Below are positions 54,050-62,705 of a stretch of 64,000 nt of DNA, one piece after another. This stretch comes from Epilithonimonas zeae. GTDB taxonomy: Bacteria; Bacteroidota; Bacteroidia; Flavobacteriales; Weeksellaceae. The position numbers were made by a program, and so were the translations under genes. A model generated the notes under the pieces. It had not been told where the DNA came from, made no database searches, and was given only the letters and a program-made list of their open reading frames with translations. The DNA is taken from NCBI RefSeq assembly GCF_900141765.1, contig NZ_FSRK01000001.1:1984001-2048000 (forward strand). Direction: 5' to 3'. Within the stretch, counting starts at the first letter, position 1. Each line of letters starts with the position of its first letter.

Positions 54050-57000
54050 TTATTTTAATTGCGCAATATCTCTTAATTTGTCATAAGTGGTAATGACATC
54101 AAACTTCACTTCGCCATTACTGATGGTTTTAAAGTGTTCCTTTGCACAATGTATTTTTAATTGTTCAATTCCTCTCAGGTCGTTTACATTTTCAGAACCT
54201 TTTGTTTCAGCTACAAAGTAGATGTACTTCACTTTTTCACTGTCTAAAACGATTGCCCAGTCGGGACTATAACTAGCAACAGGTGTGGCAATGTAAAATC
54301 CTTTAGGTAATTTAGCATAGACTACAACTTCTGTAGCCTGCTCCAGATTTTTGGTAAATTCTCTTTCTATTTTAGAATCTGTCTCTAAGAAATCGTAAAT
54401 ATGTTTTTGAAGGATTTCTTCGGTACGCAATACATTTTTTCCATTGGTAAAAACAGTTTTTGCATCAAACGATTCTTCTGTTTTGTGGTATGCAATATTG
54501 TTAATAATGAGCGAAGCTTTAGTTTCGTTGATGAGCTTAGCACATTTAGCAATAAATTCTTCCGGATTCTTTCTCAAAAGCGCGAAAGTATTCGGACTGA
54601 TTTTTTTCAGAATAGAAACAATAGTAAGGCGCTTCAGATTGGTCAACGCTTCTATTTCACCAACAATATCATAAGCCACTTCGGTATAAAGGTCGGAAGA
54701 TAATTTTTTAGAATCTGTTTTTGTGACATTAATAGCCGTTCCTTCTTTCAGATCTTCTTTGGAAACCTCACGCATTTCTCCGGTCTTGATTTCGTATTTG
54801 CGTTCTGAGATATGCAAATCTGCATCAATACGGATTCTGCTGTCATCAATCAGTTTATCGGTATCAAATTTCACTTCATACACCGTTTTCAGACTGATCT
54901 TTTTCCAAAGCTCCTGAAACTCTTTTTTAGCAAAGTTATTATTGATGGTTAACGGAACGGTGTCACTGGCATTTTCAGGCTTAATACCTTCTCCATTGTA
55001 AACAGATTGTAGCAATTGGCTAATGGCAGAAGCATAAGCAGCTAAATGTTCCGGTACAGGAACTTCATTTTTTTCAATTAGCTCTTTTCCTTCTGAAGTT
55101 ATTTTATCGTCCTCGTCCAAAATGTCGTGTTTATACAAAAACTTATTTAGTTTTTTAGCATCTTCATCTGTAAGACGTAAAGTTTCGCCCAATTCATTGG
55201 TCAAAACTTTTCCAACAAAGAATTTGGTATCTGCTTTTACCGGACGGTCTTTCAGCGATTTTGCAATTTCATTCTGCAAACCTCTGGCAAACTCTTCATA
55301 ACTTTCAGAAGCTATAACTGTCAATACATTAATGTCGTGAACCTGTTCGCCAACAAGTTCAAAATCCTGACGAACACCTCTTTTGTCAACTGCTAAACGC
55401 ATTCCACGACCGACTTCCTGTCTTCTTCTAGTTTGGCTTCCACTATCTACATTTTTCAAGGCACAGATTTGAAATACATTAGGATTATCCCAACCTTCTT
55501 TCAAAGCCGAATGCGAAAAGATAAAACGTGTAGGTTCCTCAAAACTCAGCAGCCCTTCTTTATCTTTCATAATCAAATCGTACGCAGAAACATCATCAGA
55601 GTCTTCACTCCCTCTTTTGATGGTTGGGTCAACAGGTTTTCCTTTTTTATCAATGGAAAAATAACCGTTATGTACTCGGTCTGCGTCATCACGCTGCAAA
55701 TAATGTAAGTAACTTCCAGGTGCATACACTTTTGAAGTTTTATTTACATCGGTTTCAATCACATAATCGGTATAATCCTGACGGAATAAATCAATAAATT
55801 GATTAATAGCATTCTTGTATTCCTCTTCAAATATCTGAGCATATTCGCCCAATTCTTCTTCGCCCATCTCATTATACTTTCGGTATTTCTCAACAGAGTC
55901 AATAAAGAATAGAGACAAAACCTTAATTCCTTTCTCAAAAAGTATCTTTTCTTTCTGTAAATGCGACAGAATTGTTTCCCTGATTTGAATTCTACGGAAA
56001 GCCAACTCGTCTTTGTCATTAATAATATCTCCGGGATAAATATCCCGCCCATTAACTACAATTTTGTTGAGATAACCGTTGATTTCCGCTACCAAACAAT
56101 TTTTGTAAGCTGGTAAACCGCCCGAAACTTCATATAAATCTGTTCCCTGTGCAATTTTTTCACGAACCCGTTTTACACCATTTCCACTTCGTTGCTCATA
56201 TTCCAGATAAGCTAAAGGAGGTTTGTTTGCGCTAAGACTAATGTATTCAAGATATAAATATCCCGTAGTCCCAGAAGATCCTTTCAAATTAATCCCTTTT
56301 ACCTGAATCTTCTTTACCAGCTTTTTATTATACGCATCTAAGGCATCTAAACGGAAAATTTTATTGTATTCTTCCAGATGCGTTGCAGAATATCTTAAAG
56401 TGAAAAGAGGATGAAAATCTTCCATACTTTTCAGCGTAATCGAACCTTCTTTACCAACAGATTGTGGTTCGTCAATAATAATAATCGGTTTTGTTTGCGC
56501 AATTATGTCAATTGGTCGTCGCGAGCCAAAATGATCTAACTCCTGATGAATTCGCCTTGCATCAGCACCTTTGGCAGCAAAAGCCTGAGTATTAATTACC
56601 ATTACGCTGATTCTCCCATCCGAAGCAAAACTCTCAATATCCTGTGGTCGGGAAGAATTATAAATAAACGGACTGATTTTATGTCCATAGATTTCCTGAA
56701 AATGATCCTGTGTTAATTCAAAGGTTTTAAAAACCCCTTCTCTGATAGCAATACTTGGAACAATGATGATAAACTTGCTCCAGCCATATTTTTTATTCAG
56801 CTCATACATTGTACGGATATAGGTATAGGTTTTACCCGTACCTGTTTCCATCTCAATCGTAAAATTGTAGCCAATATTTGCTCCTTTTACAATATCAATT
56901 TTTTGATTTTCTATCAGGTAATGCTCACGCTGTACACCAACAATATTATCAAAAATTTGAGATTCGGTAATTTGTATGGTGCTATTCCTATAACCAATCA

Positions 57001-57181
57001 GTTCGTCAACCTCATACTCCAATGTAGCAACTCCCTTTGCTTGTTCACGTGCTTTTCGTAAAATTTCAGCTGTTTTCTCCAGTGTAAATCTATTGGTTTT
57101 CAGAGTCTGACCTTCAAAACATCTTACAACTGCATCTACAGCCTGTATTTGAAAATCTTGTTCTTTGAATTGTAACTTCAT
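54050..57181 (-). CDS. Type III restriction endonuclease subunit (Res)
   Basis: 1043 residues. Superfamily 2 helicase motifs: Walker A METGTGKTYTYI (111-122), IIIIDEPQSVG (DEPQ 237-240) and the C-terminal helicase block (EGWDNPNVFQICALKN, RRRQEVGRGMRLAV). The C-terminal PD-(D/E)xK nuclease is visible as YSPDWAIVLD and YFVAETKGS. It is the first gene of the nine-gene operon. It translocates on DNA and cuts when two unmethylated sites are sensed head to head. All key motifs appear intact. Confidence 0.92.
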   Translation of the reverse strand: MKLQFKEQDFQIQAVDAVVRCFEGQTLKTNRFTLEKTAEILRKAREQAKGVATLEYEVDELIGYRNSTIQITESQIFDNIVGVQREHYLIENQKIDIVKGANIGYNFTIEMETGTGKTYTYIRTMYELNKKYGWSKFIIIVPSIAIREGVFKTFELTQDHFQEIYGHKISPFIYNSSRPQDIESFASDGRISVMVINTQAFAAKGADARRIHQELDHFGSRRPIDIIAQTKPIIIIDEPQSVGKEGSITLKSMEDFHPLFTLRYSATHLEEYNKIFRLDALDAYNKKLVKKIQVKGINLKGSSGTTGYLYLEYISLSANKPPLAYLEYEQRSGNGVKRVREKIAQGTDLYEVSGGLPAYKNCLVAEINGYLNKIVVNGRDIYPGDIINDKDELAFRRIQIRETILSHLQKEKILFEKGIKVLSLFFIDSVEKYRKYNEMGEEELGEYAQIFEEEYKNAINQFIDLFRQDYTDYVIETDVNKTSKVYAPGSYLHYLQRDDADRVHNGYFSIDKKGKPVDPTIKRGSEDSDDVSAYDLIMKDKEGLLSFEEPTRFIFSHSALKEGWDNPNVFQICALKNVDSGSQTRRRQEVGRGMRLAVDKRGVRQDFELVGEQVHDINVLTVIASESYEEFARGLQNEIAKSLKDRPVKADTKFFVGKVLTNELGETLRLTDEDAKKLNKFLYKHDILDEDDKITSEGKELIEKNEVPVPEHLAAYASAISQLLQSVYNGEGIKPENASDTVPLTINNNFAKKEFQELWKKISLKTVYEVKFDTDKLIDDSRIRIDADLHISERKYEIKTGEMREVSKEDLKEGTAINVTKTDSKKLSSDLYTEVAYDIVGEIEALTNLKRLTIVSILKKISPNTFALLRKNPEEFIAKCAKLINETKASLIINNIAYHKTEESFDAKTVFTNGKNVLRTEEILQKHIYDFLETDSKIEREFTKNLEQATEVVVYAKLPKGFYIATPVASYSPDWAIVLDSEKVKYIYFVAETKGSENVNDLRGIEQLKIHCAKEHFKTISNGEVKFDVITTYDKLRDIAQLK

Positions 57182-57228
57182 TAATCAATTATAATTAATC
57201 GATAAATATAACTAAAGGACGACAAAAG

Positions 57229-57255
57229 AAAAAATAGAAAACCGTAAAACACAAA
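57229..57255 (-). promoter_or_regulatory. Weak promoter-like site before the Res gene
   Basis: On the minus strand TTTG (57252-57255) is followed after 15 bases by TATTTTTT (57229-57236), one mismatch from TAnnTTTG. It is the only candidate seen in the 153-base gap for the nine-gene operon; spacing is short. Confidence 0.25.
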
Positions 57256-57334
57256 AAAAACTCACCTTAAATAAAAAAATTTTGATACTTTAAATTCTTT
57301 ATATGAAAAATCAAGTTCGTTCAAAAAATTTACA

Positions 57335-58102
57335 TTAATTATTCAAATCTAAAAGTTCTTTTATTCGGACTTGTAAACATTCAGTAATCAAATTTTTTAT
57401 TAATCCCGATTGACATTCAGTATATTGACTAACAAGCATTTCATTAAATAAAGCACCTTTGCTTTCATATGTAAAAAGAGGAAATCCTTTGCTCATAGTC
57501 ATAAAATTAATTAGTAACCTCGCTGTTCTTTTATTCCCATCAATAAAGGGTTGATTAAGCCAAATTCCTTGTGCTAAAAACGAAGCCTTTTCAATCACAT
57601 TCTTGTCACTGTTCTCAAACTGATTGATTAGCAATTGTATATTTTTTATGACATTTTCTGGACTGCTATAAGGCTCAATAAACTCTGATTTACTTTTAGA
57701 AGAAGTAATCATTATACGATTGTTTTTTACTTTAAAATCACCATATTTTTGACCTCTTTCTTTATAGCTAAAGTAGTAATCATCTTGGAAAAGATTTCCA
57801 ACTATGAGCCAATTAAGTTCCTTGATTAATTCAATTGATAAACTTTCCTTATTTATAACTGCTTTCAACATCTTAATTAGAGCTTTGTAAGTTCCTTTTT
57901 GCTCAAGAATATCTTTTACTTTAATCTTATCTCCAGATATCGTGTCATTATCAATGATGGACTGTGTTTGAACTAAAGTTAAATTATTTCCTTCTAGTCT
58001 ATTTGTGGAATAGATATATTGGGCAAGCAAATCCCTTTCCTGTTCTAAGTTGAGAACAATATTTTGTGATTTATATTTATCAAGTAGTATGAAAATATCC
58101 AT
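57335..58102 (-). CDS. Fic-fold protein with His-to-Gln change in the catalytic motif
   Basis: 255 residues. The inhibitory motif STNRLEGNN (Thr33 to Gly38) fits (S/T)xxxE(G/N) at the N-terminus, as in class II Fic proteins. The core motif reads NQPFIDGNKRTAR (183-195), where HPFxDGN(K/G)R is expected; Gln184 (codon CAA) replaces the catalytic His, and Asp188, Asn190 and Arg192 remain. Fic enzymes transfer AMP to a hydroxyl using that His, so AMPylation should be lost or altered. It is 153 bases upstream of the restriction operon on the same strand and may serve it. Confidence 0.8.
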   Translation of the reverse strand: MDIFILLDKYKSQNIVLNLEQERDLLAQYIYSTNRLEGNNLTLVQTQSIIDNDTISGDKIKVKDILEQKGTYKALIKMLKAVINKESLSIELIKELNWLIVGNLFQDDYYFSYKERGQKYGDFKVKNNRIMITSSKSKSEFIEPYSSPENVIKNIQLLINQFENSDKNVIEKASFLAQGIWLNQPFIDGNKRTARLLINFMTMSKGFPLFTYESKGALFNEMLVSQYTECQSGLIKNLITECLQVRIKELLDLNN

Positions 58103-58306
58103 TATGTTAATTCACTTAAATAATGTTCTCTTACATTTTTACATTGATTTAAAGATATGACTTACAAGCTATTCATATTTTTCACCGAATTTCTAATCAA
58201 GTTTTTTATAATCACTAACATAGATAAAAATGAAAGTTCTTCCAAATTTAAAAAGATTTTTTGATGAAAGTAGGCTATCACAAGACTTTAAATAGAAGCT
58301 TTTAAC

Positions 58307-58314
58307 TATCTTTG
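58307..58314 (+). promoter_or_regulatory. -7 box driving the hairpin leader and the 58556 gene
   Basis: TATCTTTG is a perfect TAnnTTTG. The predicted start near 58321 lies 24 bases before the long hairpin. No clear -33 TTTG was found 19-23 bases upstream (TTTA only). Confidence 0.45.
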
Positions 58315-58344
58315 TTTTAGAAAAAATTAAATCAACGTAAACCG

Positions 58345-58490
58345 TAAGCTATCGTATTGGTACAAGAAAACCGCTAATCTTCTTAGATAACCAAATTCGA
58401 TAGGCTTACGCCCGTGTCATATTATGGCGTGGGCTGTAAGTTCTATCTGGTTATCGGGTTCTTAGCGGTACCACTTGTACGGATAAGCTT
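58345..58490 (+). ncRNA. Long nested hairpin: structured leader or independent RNA element
   Basis: About 145 bases fold into one rod with helices in strict order: AAGCT/AGCTT (58346/58486), GTACAAG/CTTGTAC (58360/58474), ACCGCTAA/TTAGCGGT (58370/58462), GATAACCA/TGGTTATC (58386/58448), GATAG/CTATC (58399/58443), CTTAC/GTAAG (58405/58436) and GCCC/GGGC (58410/58431), with the loop at 58414-58430. At least 42 base pairs are perfect. It lies between a -7 box and the ATG at 58556, so it would be the 5' leader of that gene. A transposon-like palindrome is the alternative. The rest of the gap 58103-58555 is AT-rich and empty as far as I can see. Confidence 0.6.
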
Positions 58491-58555
58491 CAGTACCACG
58501 CTTTCTCATTTCTAATCCGAAGTATTGGACTGTGCTTCTACAAAACTGTAGACCA

Positions 58556-59053
58556 ATGAAAACAAAAACAAAAATTCAGCACCTCCATCAATCTGTTACT
58601 GGCGAGATGTTTCTAAATTACTTTCTATTTGATGAACCATCAATTGAGCATTTAAAAAATCTAGAAAATCTACCCATTGGCAAGAGCTTAAACGATTTAG
58701 TTTATAAAGTGGCAAAATATGATACTGAAGAAGGTCAGAATCAAGAAGCTAAAAAATTACTTCATAAATTATTTGAAATCAAGTCTAAAAAATTTGCCAC
58801 TATACTTTCAGAAAGCGACCGCAAAAATTTTTATGATTTTTACATTAAAAATGATATGAATCCCCTGACTTTCATTTTAAAAGATTCTAATGAAAAAGAA
58901 AAGTTCATATCGAAAAAAGTATTATCCAAAGAAATGATACTCTTCATTAAGAAAAATTTTGCAAGTGCATTTATGGAAATCGATTTTATAACGTTAGAAA
59001 TACCAATGAGTAAATACAAAAAAATGGTCAAACATTATTCTTACACAGTCTAA
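58556..59053 (+). CDS. Hypothetical protein downstream of the hairpin leader
   Basis: ATG 58556 gives 165 residues (MKTKTKIQHLHQSVTGEMFL). The open frame back to 58532 is not supported. It is soluble, Lys-rich and mostly helical by composition, with no motif I recognise (KKLLHKLFEIKSKKFATILS, FASAFMEIDFITLEI). It may be controlled by the structured RNA upstream. The next, broken gene begins 16 bases after its stop. Confidence 0.6.
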   Translation: MKTKTKIQHLHQSVTGEMFLNYFLFDEPSIEHLKNLENLPIGKSLNDLVYKVAKYDTEEGQNQEAKKLLHKLFEIKSKKFATILSESDRKNFYDFYIKNDMNPLTFILKDSNEKEKFISKKVLSKEMILFIKKNFASAFMEIDFITLEIPMSKYKKMVKHYSYTV

Positions 59054-59069
59054 AAAAAAACATATTCCA

Positions 59070-59636
59070 ATGAAAAATCTATTTCCATTTCTATTCGTAG
59101 CTATCCCAATGTTAGGATATTCTCAAAACTCTGATTGATCCGATGTTAAAAATGAACTTCAAATCAGCAAAACACAAATCACAAAACTCAATAAGGAAAT
59201 TGAGTACTACAAAGAAACTTTGAATCTTTTGAAACCAATACGAACGGTTGGTGTTGATGGTATGGAATTAAATATCACTAAAATTGTCGGTTCTAGGAAA
59301 GATAAAAGTTTGTCTATCACTTTTGTTTATTAAAATAAAGATTCTGAAACAAGAAGCTTCTTTCAGTGCGAACAAGCGTTTCTAGTTTACCCACAGGGAA
59401 ATCAATTTCAAACCTATGATGTATTCATTGCACCAAACAATGGGATAAGAGCAGAAAAAATACTCCCAAGCATCCCAACCAAAGCAAGCATCACATTCAA
59501 AACAACCAACCCAAGCATCCCAATCGACACAACCATCCCAACTATAAAAATTTTGACACTTAAGGTTTACGCAAAAAATCATATGGACAGCCCTTATTCA
59601 GCCATATTTGAAAATATTCCGGTAACTTGGGAATAG
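59070..59636 (+). pseudogene. Broken gene for a small exported protein (two in-frame stops)
   Basis: One frame of 189 codons starts MKNLFPFLFVAIPMLGYSQN (signal peptide) and ends with TAG at 59634. It is interrupted by TGA at 59136-59138 and TAA at 59331-59333, without frame change. Between them the translation is protein-like: ELQISKTQITKLNKEIEYYK (coiled coil) and later AFLVYPQGNQFQTYDVFIAP. The third part carries repeated PSIPT/PSIPIDTTIPT segments. Both stops are single-base changes from sense codons. The family was not recognised. Confidence 0.65.
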
Positions 59637-59725
59637 GATAAGATGTTTTCTCTGTCTATAAAACTTCAATTTCATTATTAGAATTAAAAATCAATTGGAT
59701 AAATTAATATTAAAACATTAAAATT

Positions 59726-59977
59726 ATGGGAGACTATTGGCACTATCAAATTATTAATACAGGAACTGAAAGTGAACCATCTTTAGGAATTCACGAAGTT
59801 TTCCGAAGCACTGCTAACAAAAAAGTCGTAAGTTGGACAGAAGACCCGATTGATTTAGGTGGTTTTGAAAACATCGAATCTTTAAGAGAAAATCTCGAAA
59901 ACATTTTAGAAGCAATTAAAAAACATCCAGTACTTTTAGAATCAGAATTAGAAAAAAATATAAAAGAAAAACTGTAG
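59726..59977 (+). CDS. Small hypothetical protein in island
   Basis: 83 residues: MGDYWHYQIINTGTESEPSL, then SWTEDPIDLGGFENIESLRE and a helical end (ILEAIKKHPVLLESELEKNI). Acidic, soluble, no motif recognised. Start is the only ATG, 23 bases after a short AT-rich stretch. It stands alone between a pseudogene and the mobC remnant. Confidence 0.55.
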   Translation: MGDYWHYQIINTGTESEPSLGIHEVFRSTANKKVVSWTEDPIDLGGFENIESLRENLENILEAIKKHPVLLESELEKNIKEKL

Positions 59978-60105
59978 CTGCATTGTAATTGTAATAATCA
60001 TTTTGAAAGATTTATTTTCCAAAAAAAAATGAAAGTTTGCGTGAGGCTTTTATATTTTTTTGTCCTAAAATTAAAAGTAAATTTCAAACAAAATCAATTC
60101 AGTTA

Positions 60106-60456
60106 TTAATAATTTGCTAAAAAATCATAAATCTTTTTTGTTATTTGAAGCTTCTCATTCGAGATAGAAGCCAGCTCGCTAAGTAAGCGATTATAGTCCT
60201 CAAGCAATTCATTAGAGATTTGTTTTTCAGTATTAATAATTCTTGCAATCTGATTGATATTTGTTTCAACTTTACTTTAAAAATAATCGTCTTTATTCAC
60301 AAAATCAAAAATCATTTTATGTGAACCAAAATCTAAATCTCCATTTATTTTTGAAATAAAATAATGTGTATAACTACAATCTAGTTTATTACAAATCTCA
60401 TTTAGTTTTTCTTTTTCTGATTCACTAACTCTTATTTGAATAAATTTATTTTTCAT
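60106..60456 (-). pseudogene. mobC: MobC-like relaxosome gene interrupted by a stop
   Basis: From ATG 60456: MKNKFIQIRVSESEKEKLNE and about 40 more residues, then TAA at 60277-60279. The same frame continues directly with VETNINQIARIINTEKQISN and further helices to TAA at 60106. An N-terminal ribbon-helix-helix-like start and the NQIARxxN motif are those of plasmid mobilisation protein MobC. MobC helps relaxase open the nick site at oriT. A single stop splits it at about residue 60 of 116. No relaxase gene follows. The module is probably dead unless another copy exists. Confidence 0.65.
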
Positions 60457-61150
60457 AAAACATTGATTAATTATTTTTAAAAAAAACCACAAAGTTCCGT
60501 AGTGTTTTTAAATCTTTTTGTAAAAAAGCAAAGAGTTTTTTGAAGTGTTGTCACTACAAAAGCACATCTTGCCGTACTAATACTTTGGTTTTTCAGAACT
60601 CTGAAATAATTATTTTAAATATTGATGATCAGTATGTTTTAAGATTTTTTGCTTTAGAAATAAAAAAGAATGGAAAAGAACAAATCTTCAACCTGCATAT
60701 TTTGTATGAAGGTTAAAGATTAAAGTGTATCTATTTTATACAAGTTTGCAAGCAGACTGTATAAATTTTGTATCCGTTTTAATTTTCGGTGTACATTTCT
60801 TCTACAGGTTTTTGATTTGAGTGTACAAAGATTGTACACTCAAATCAAAACATCAGAAACCTATTGCGAGAAACATTATTTGTATTTGAAGAACATTAGA
60901 AATCAAAATCTGAACAAACTCCAACATCTTTAAACATATTCCGATAATTAACTATTAACCATCAATTTTAAATAATAACTGTTATGAAATTTGTTTAGTA
61001 GGTAAGTTTTCTATTTGCTTTTAAAACTTATAAAAAGCGGCAACCTTTTTCAAAAGCATTTGATGGCGATGCAAGGCAATGTTTTTGAATGGGTTGCTTC
61101 TGATTTTGCAAAAATGTGTTTTCGACCACAGGGAGGAATTGCATTTTTGC
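60457..61150. other. Noncoding region with palindromes, possible oriT relic
   Basis: Upstream of mobC, where oriT usually lies, this 700-base gap has several inverted repeats. One is a near-perfect 19-bp palindrome (separate entry), and another a weaker TTATACA/TGTATAA stem near 60740. The third is GCAACC/GGTTGC with a TCAAAA/TTTTGA inner part (about 61042-61103). A 34-codon plus-strand frame (61063-61167, MAMQGNVFEWVASDFAKMCF) exists but runs into a terminator. I see no other gene. Confidence 0.35.
60810..60850. repeat. 19-bp perfect inverted repeat
   Basis: TTTTGATTTGAGTGTACAA (60810-60828), loop AGA, TTGTACACTCAAATCAAAA (60832-60850). It has no T-run typical of a terminator on either strand and lies upstream of the mobC remnant. 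Confidence 0.7.
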
Positions 61151-61152
61151 CA

Positions 61153-61188
61153 CAAAAAAATGGCTGACATTTCAACAATGTCAACCAT
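61153..61188 (-). terminator. Intrinsic terminator of the DUF932 gene
   Basis: Stem ATGGTTGACATT/AATGTCAGCCAT on the minus strand (one G-U pair), loop of five, followed by T7. It lies 8 bases after the stop at 61196. Confidence 0.75.
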
Positions 61189-61195
61189 CGATTAA

Positions 61196-62269
61196 TTAAT
61201 TCAAATTGAATATTTCAGCTCCGTCCTTAGCAAAAGCTGTACACAATTCGAATGCTTTTTGAGACTTTAATTGTGCTGTTCCTCCCATTACAATACTTTG
61301 TAATTTCGTTTCGTTGTCTTTATACTTACGGACATTTTGAAAGTAACCCGTTACGGCATTGTAAGCTCCGAACAAGTTGCCTTTTGTCGTTTCCATTTGC
61401 TGAGTGTCGCTCATCATCGCATAAGCAAAAGCATTTTCTACAGTATTTTTAAACACTGTAGAAATTTCATCTTCCTCGCCTTTCTTCAATAAATCCAAAG
61501 TTTTCTTGTTTGGACAAAGTGATATTTGAATCAGTTTCTTCACTTCATCATCTGAAACTTTAACTTTCGTCCAATCATTAAATACGTCCTCCAATCTGTT
61601 ACTAAGTAAGTTGGCTAACCCCATTACTTTATGAGCTGTTTCTATACGTTGTTTTGCTCCAGAAGTATGTTTAATTCTTACAACATTGGTCATATTCTTT
61701 AGTGAAGCATTGAGTGTATTCTGACAAACAATTCTTACAGGTGTAAAAGCGGCGGTAATGCTTCCGCTTCCATCGTGTGAAGTGGTGAGGAAAATATATT
61801 TTTCTGTTATATCATCCCCATTTCCCACTCTGATATAGTCGGGTAATTTTGCTGTAATAAAAATGCGCTCCCCATTCCCCAATGCTCCAGCAGTTTCGTA
61901 TTTAATCCCTTTATTACTCCCTACTATAGAATCAAAGAAATTAAATGCTTCTCTATTCTGTACAATTTGGTATTCCTTACCAACAACACCTAAGACTATA
62001 TTGTTATCCGTACGAATGTTGGCAAAATAATTAGGAACATCTAAATCACTTGAACCAATTGTAATGCCCTCTTCTGTTTCAATAAGACTTGAAGCTTTTG
62101 TCAATAAGGGAGATTTTACCACCTCATAATCCAAGCCTGCATATTTAATGGCTTCTTCGCTTGTTGGATAATGATCCACGATTAGCCCTAGACCGTGCCA
62201 CGCTTTTTGTTTTACACTAAAAAAAGAATAGTTTCCAGTTCTCTGATTAAAATTGATATTATGCGACAT
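61196..62269 (-). CDS. DUF932-family phage/plasmid-like protein
   Basis: 357 residues. It shows GNYSFFSVKQKAWHGLGLIV near the N-terminus, FFDSIVGSNKGIKYETAGAL and FAYAMMSDTQQMETTKGNLF. These match DUF932, a family found on plasmids, phages and conjugative elements in Bacteroidetes and elsewhere, with unknown function, often near ssb. It is 40 bases downstream of ssb here, so the two may share a transcript ending at the terminator at 61153-61188. Confidence 0.85.
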   Translation of the reverse strand: MSHNINFNQRTGNYSFFSVKQKAWHGLGLIVDHYPTSEEAIKYAGLDYEVVKSPLLTKASSLIETEEGITIGSSDLDVPNYFANIRTDNNIVLGVVGKEYQIVQNREAFNFFDSIVGSNKGIKYETAGALGNGERIFITAKLPDYIRVGNGDDITEKYIFLTTSHDGSGSITAAFTPVRIVCQNTLNASLKNMTNVVRIKHTSGAKQRIETAHKVMGLANLLSNRLEDVFNDWTKVKVSDDEVKKLIQISLCPNKKTLDLLKKGEEDEISTVFKNTVENAFAYAMMSDTQQMETTKGNLFGAYNAVTGYFQNVRKYKDNETKLQSIVMGGTAQLKSQKAFELCTAFAKDGAEIFNLN

Positions 62270-62309
62270 AATGTTTGTTTTTAGATTATAAGTACTATTT
62301 GCTTAAGAA

Positions 62310-62705
62310 TTAAAATGGTAGGTCGTCTTTCTCATCATTAATAAGTTGATTTGAACTTTGCGAAGTTTCAGTTTGTTTTTTTTCTATTTGCGATTTTGTT
62401 CCACCTCCGTGAAATCTGATATTGGAAGTATGGAAATTGAGCCCCGATTTAAGTTCCCCGTCTTTTCCTATCCAGGCGTTTGAGCTTACTCTACCTGTCA
62501 ATTCTACCAATGTACCTTTGGTTAATGATTTTGCTACGTTTGGACTAATCCAATAAGCACAATTATAGTAGGTTGTCTGTTCTACCTTTTCCCCATGTTT
62601 GTTTTTATAGCTGTCATTGATTGCTACTGAAAAGTTGACCACTTTCTTTTGATTTTTCAAGACTGTGATTTCTGCATTTTTTGTAATTCTGCCTACGATG
62701 TTCAT
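62310..62705 (-). CDS. ssb: Single-stranded DNA-binding protein (mobile-element type)
   Basis: 131 residues. The OB-fold (about 1-100) has MNIVGRITKNAEITVLKNQK, YYNCAYWISPNVAKSLTKGT and GRVSSNAWIGKDGEL, with the acidic C-terminal tip DEKDDLPF that recruits partner proteins. It is shorter and more divergent than a housekeeping flavobacterial SSB, as is common on conjugative elements. First gene of a probable pair with DUF932. Confidence 0.88.
   Translation of the reverse strand: MNIVGRITKNAEITVLKNQKKVVNFSVAINDSYKNKHGEKVEQTTYYNCAYWISPNVAKSLTKGTLVELTGRVSSNAWIGKDGELKSGLNFHTSNIRFHGGGTKSQIEKKQTETSQSSNQLINDEKDDLPF

Noticed and set aside
41816-57181. Naming the nine-gene operon as BREX, DISARM or Dnd
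   Set aside because: No PglZ, BrxC, DrmAB or DndCDE proteins were seen; the DGQHR protein alone does not make a Dnd system.
60810-60850. 19-bp palindrome as a terminator
   Set aside because: No T-run follows on either strand and no gene ends beside it.
61063-61167. 34-codon plus-strand frame MAMQGNVFEWVASDFAKMCF...
   Set aside because: Too short and it ends inside the DUF932 terminator; kept only as a remark in the gap entry.
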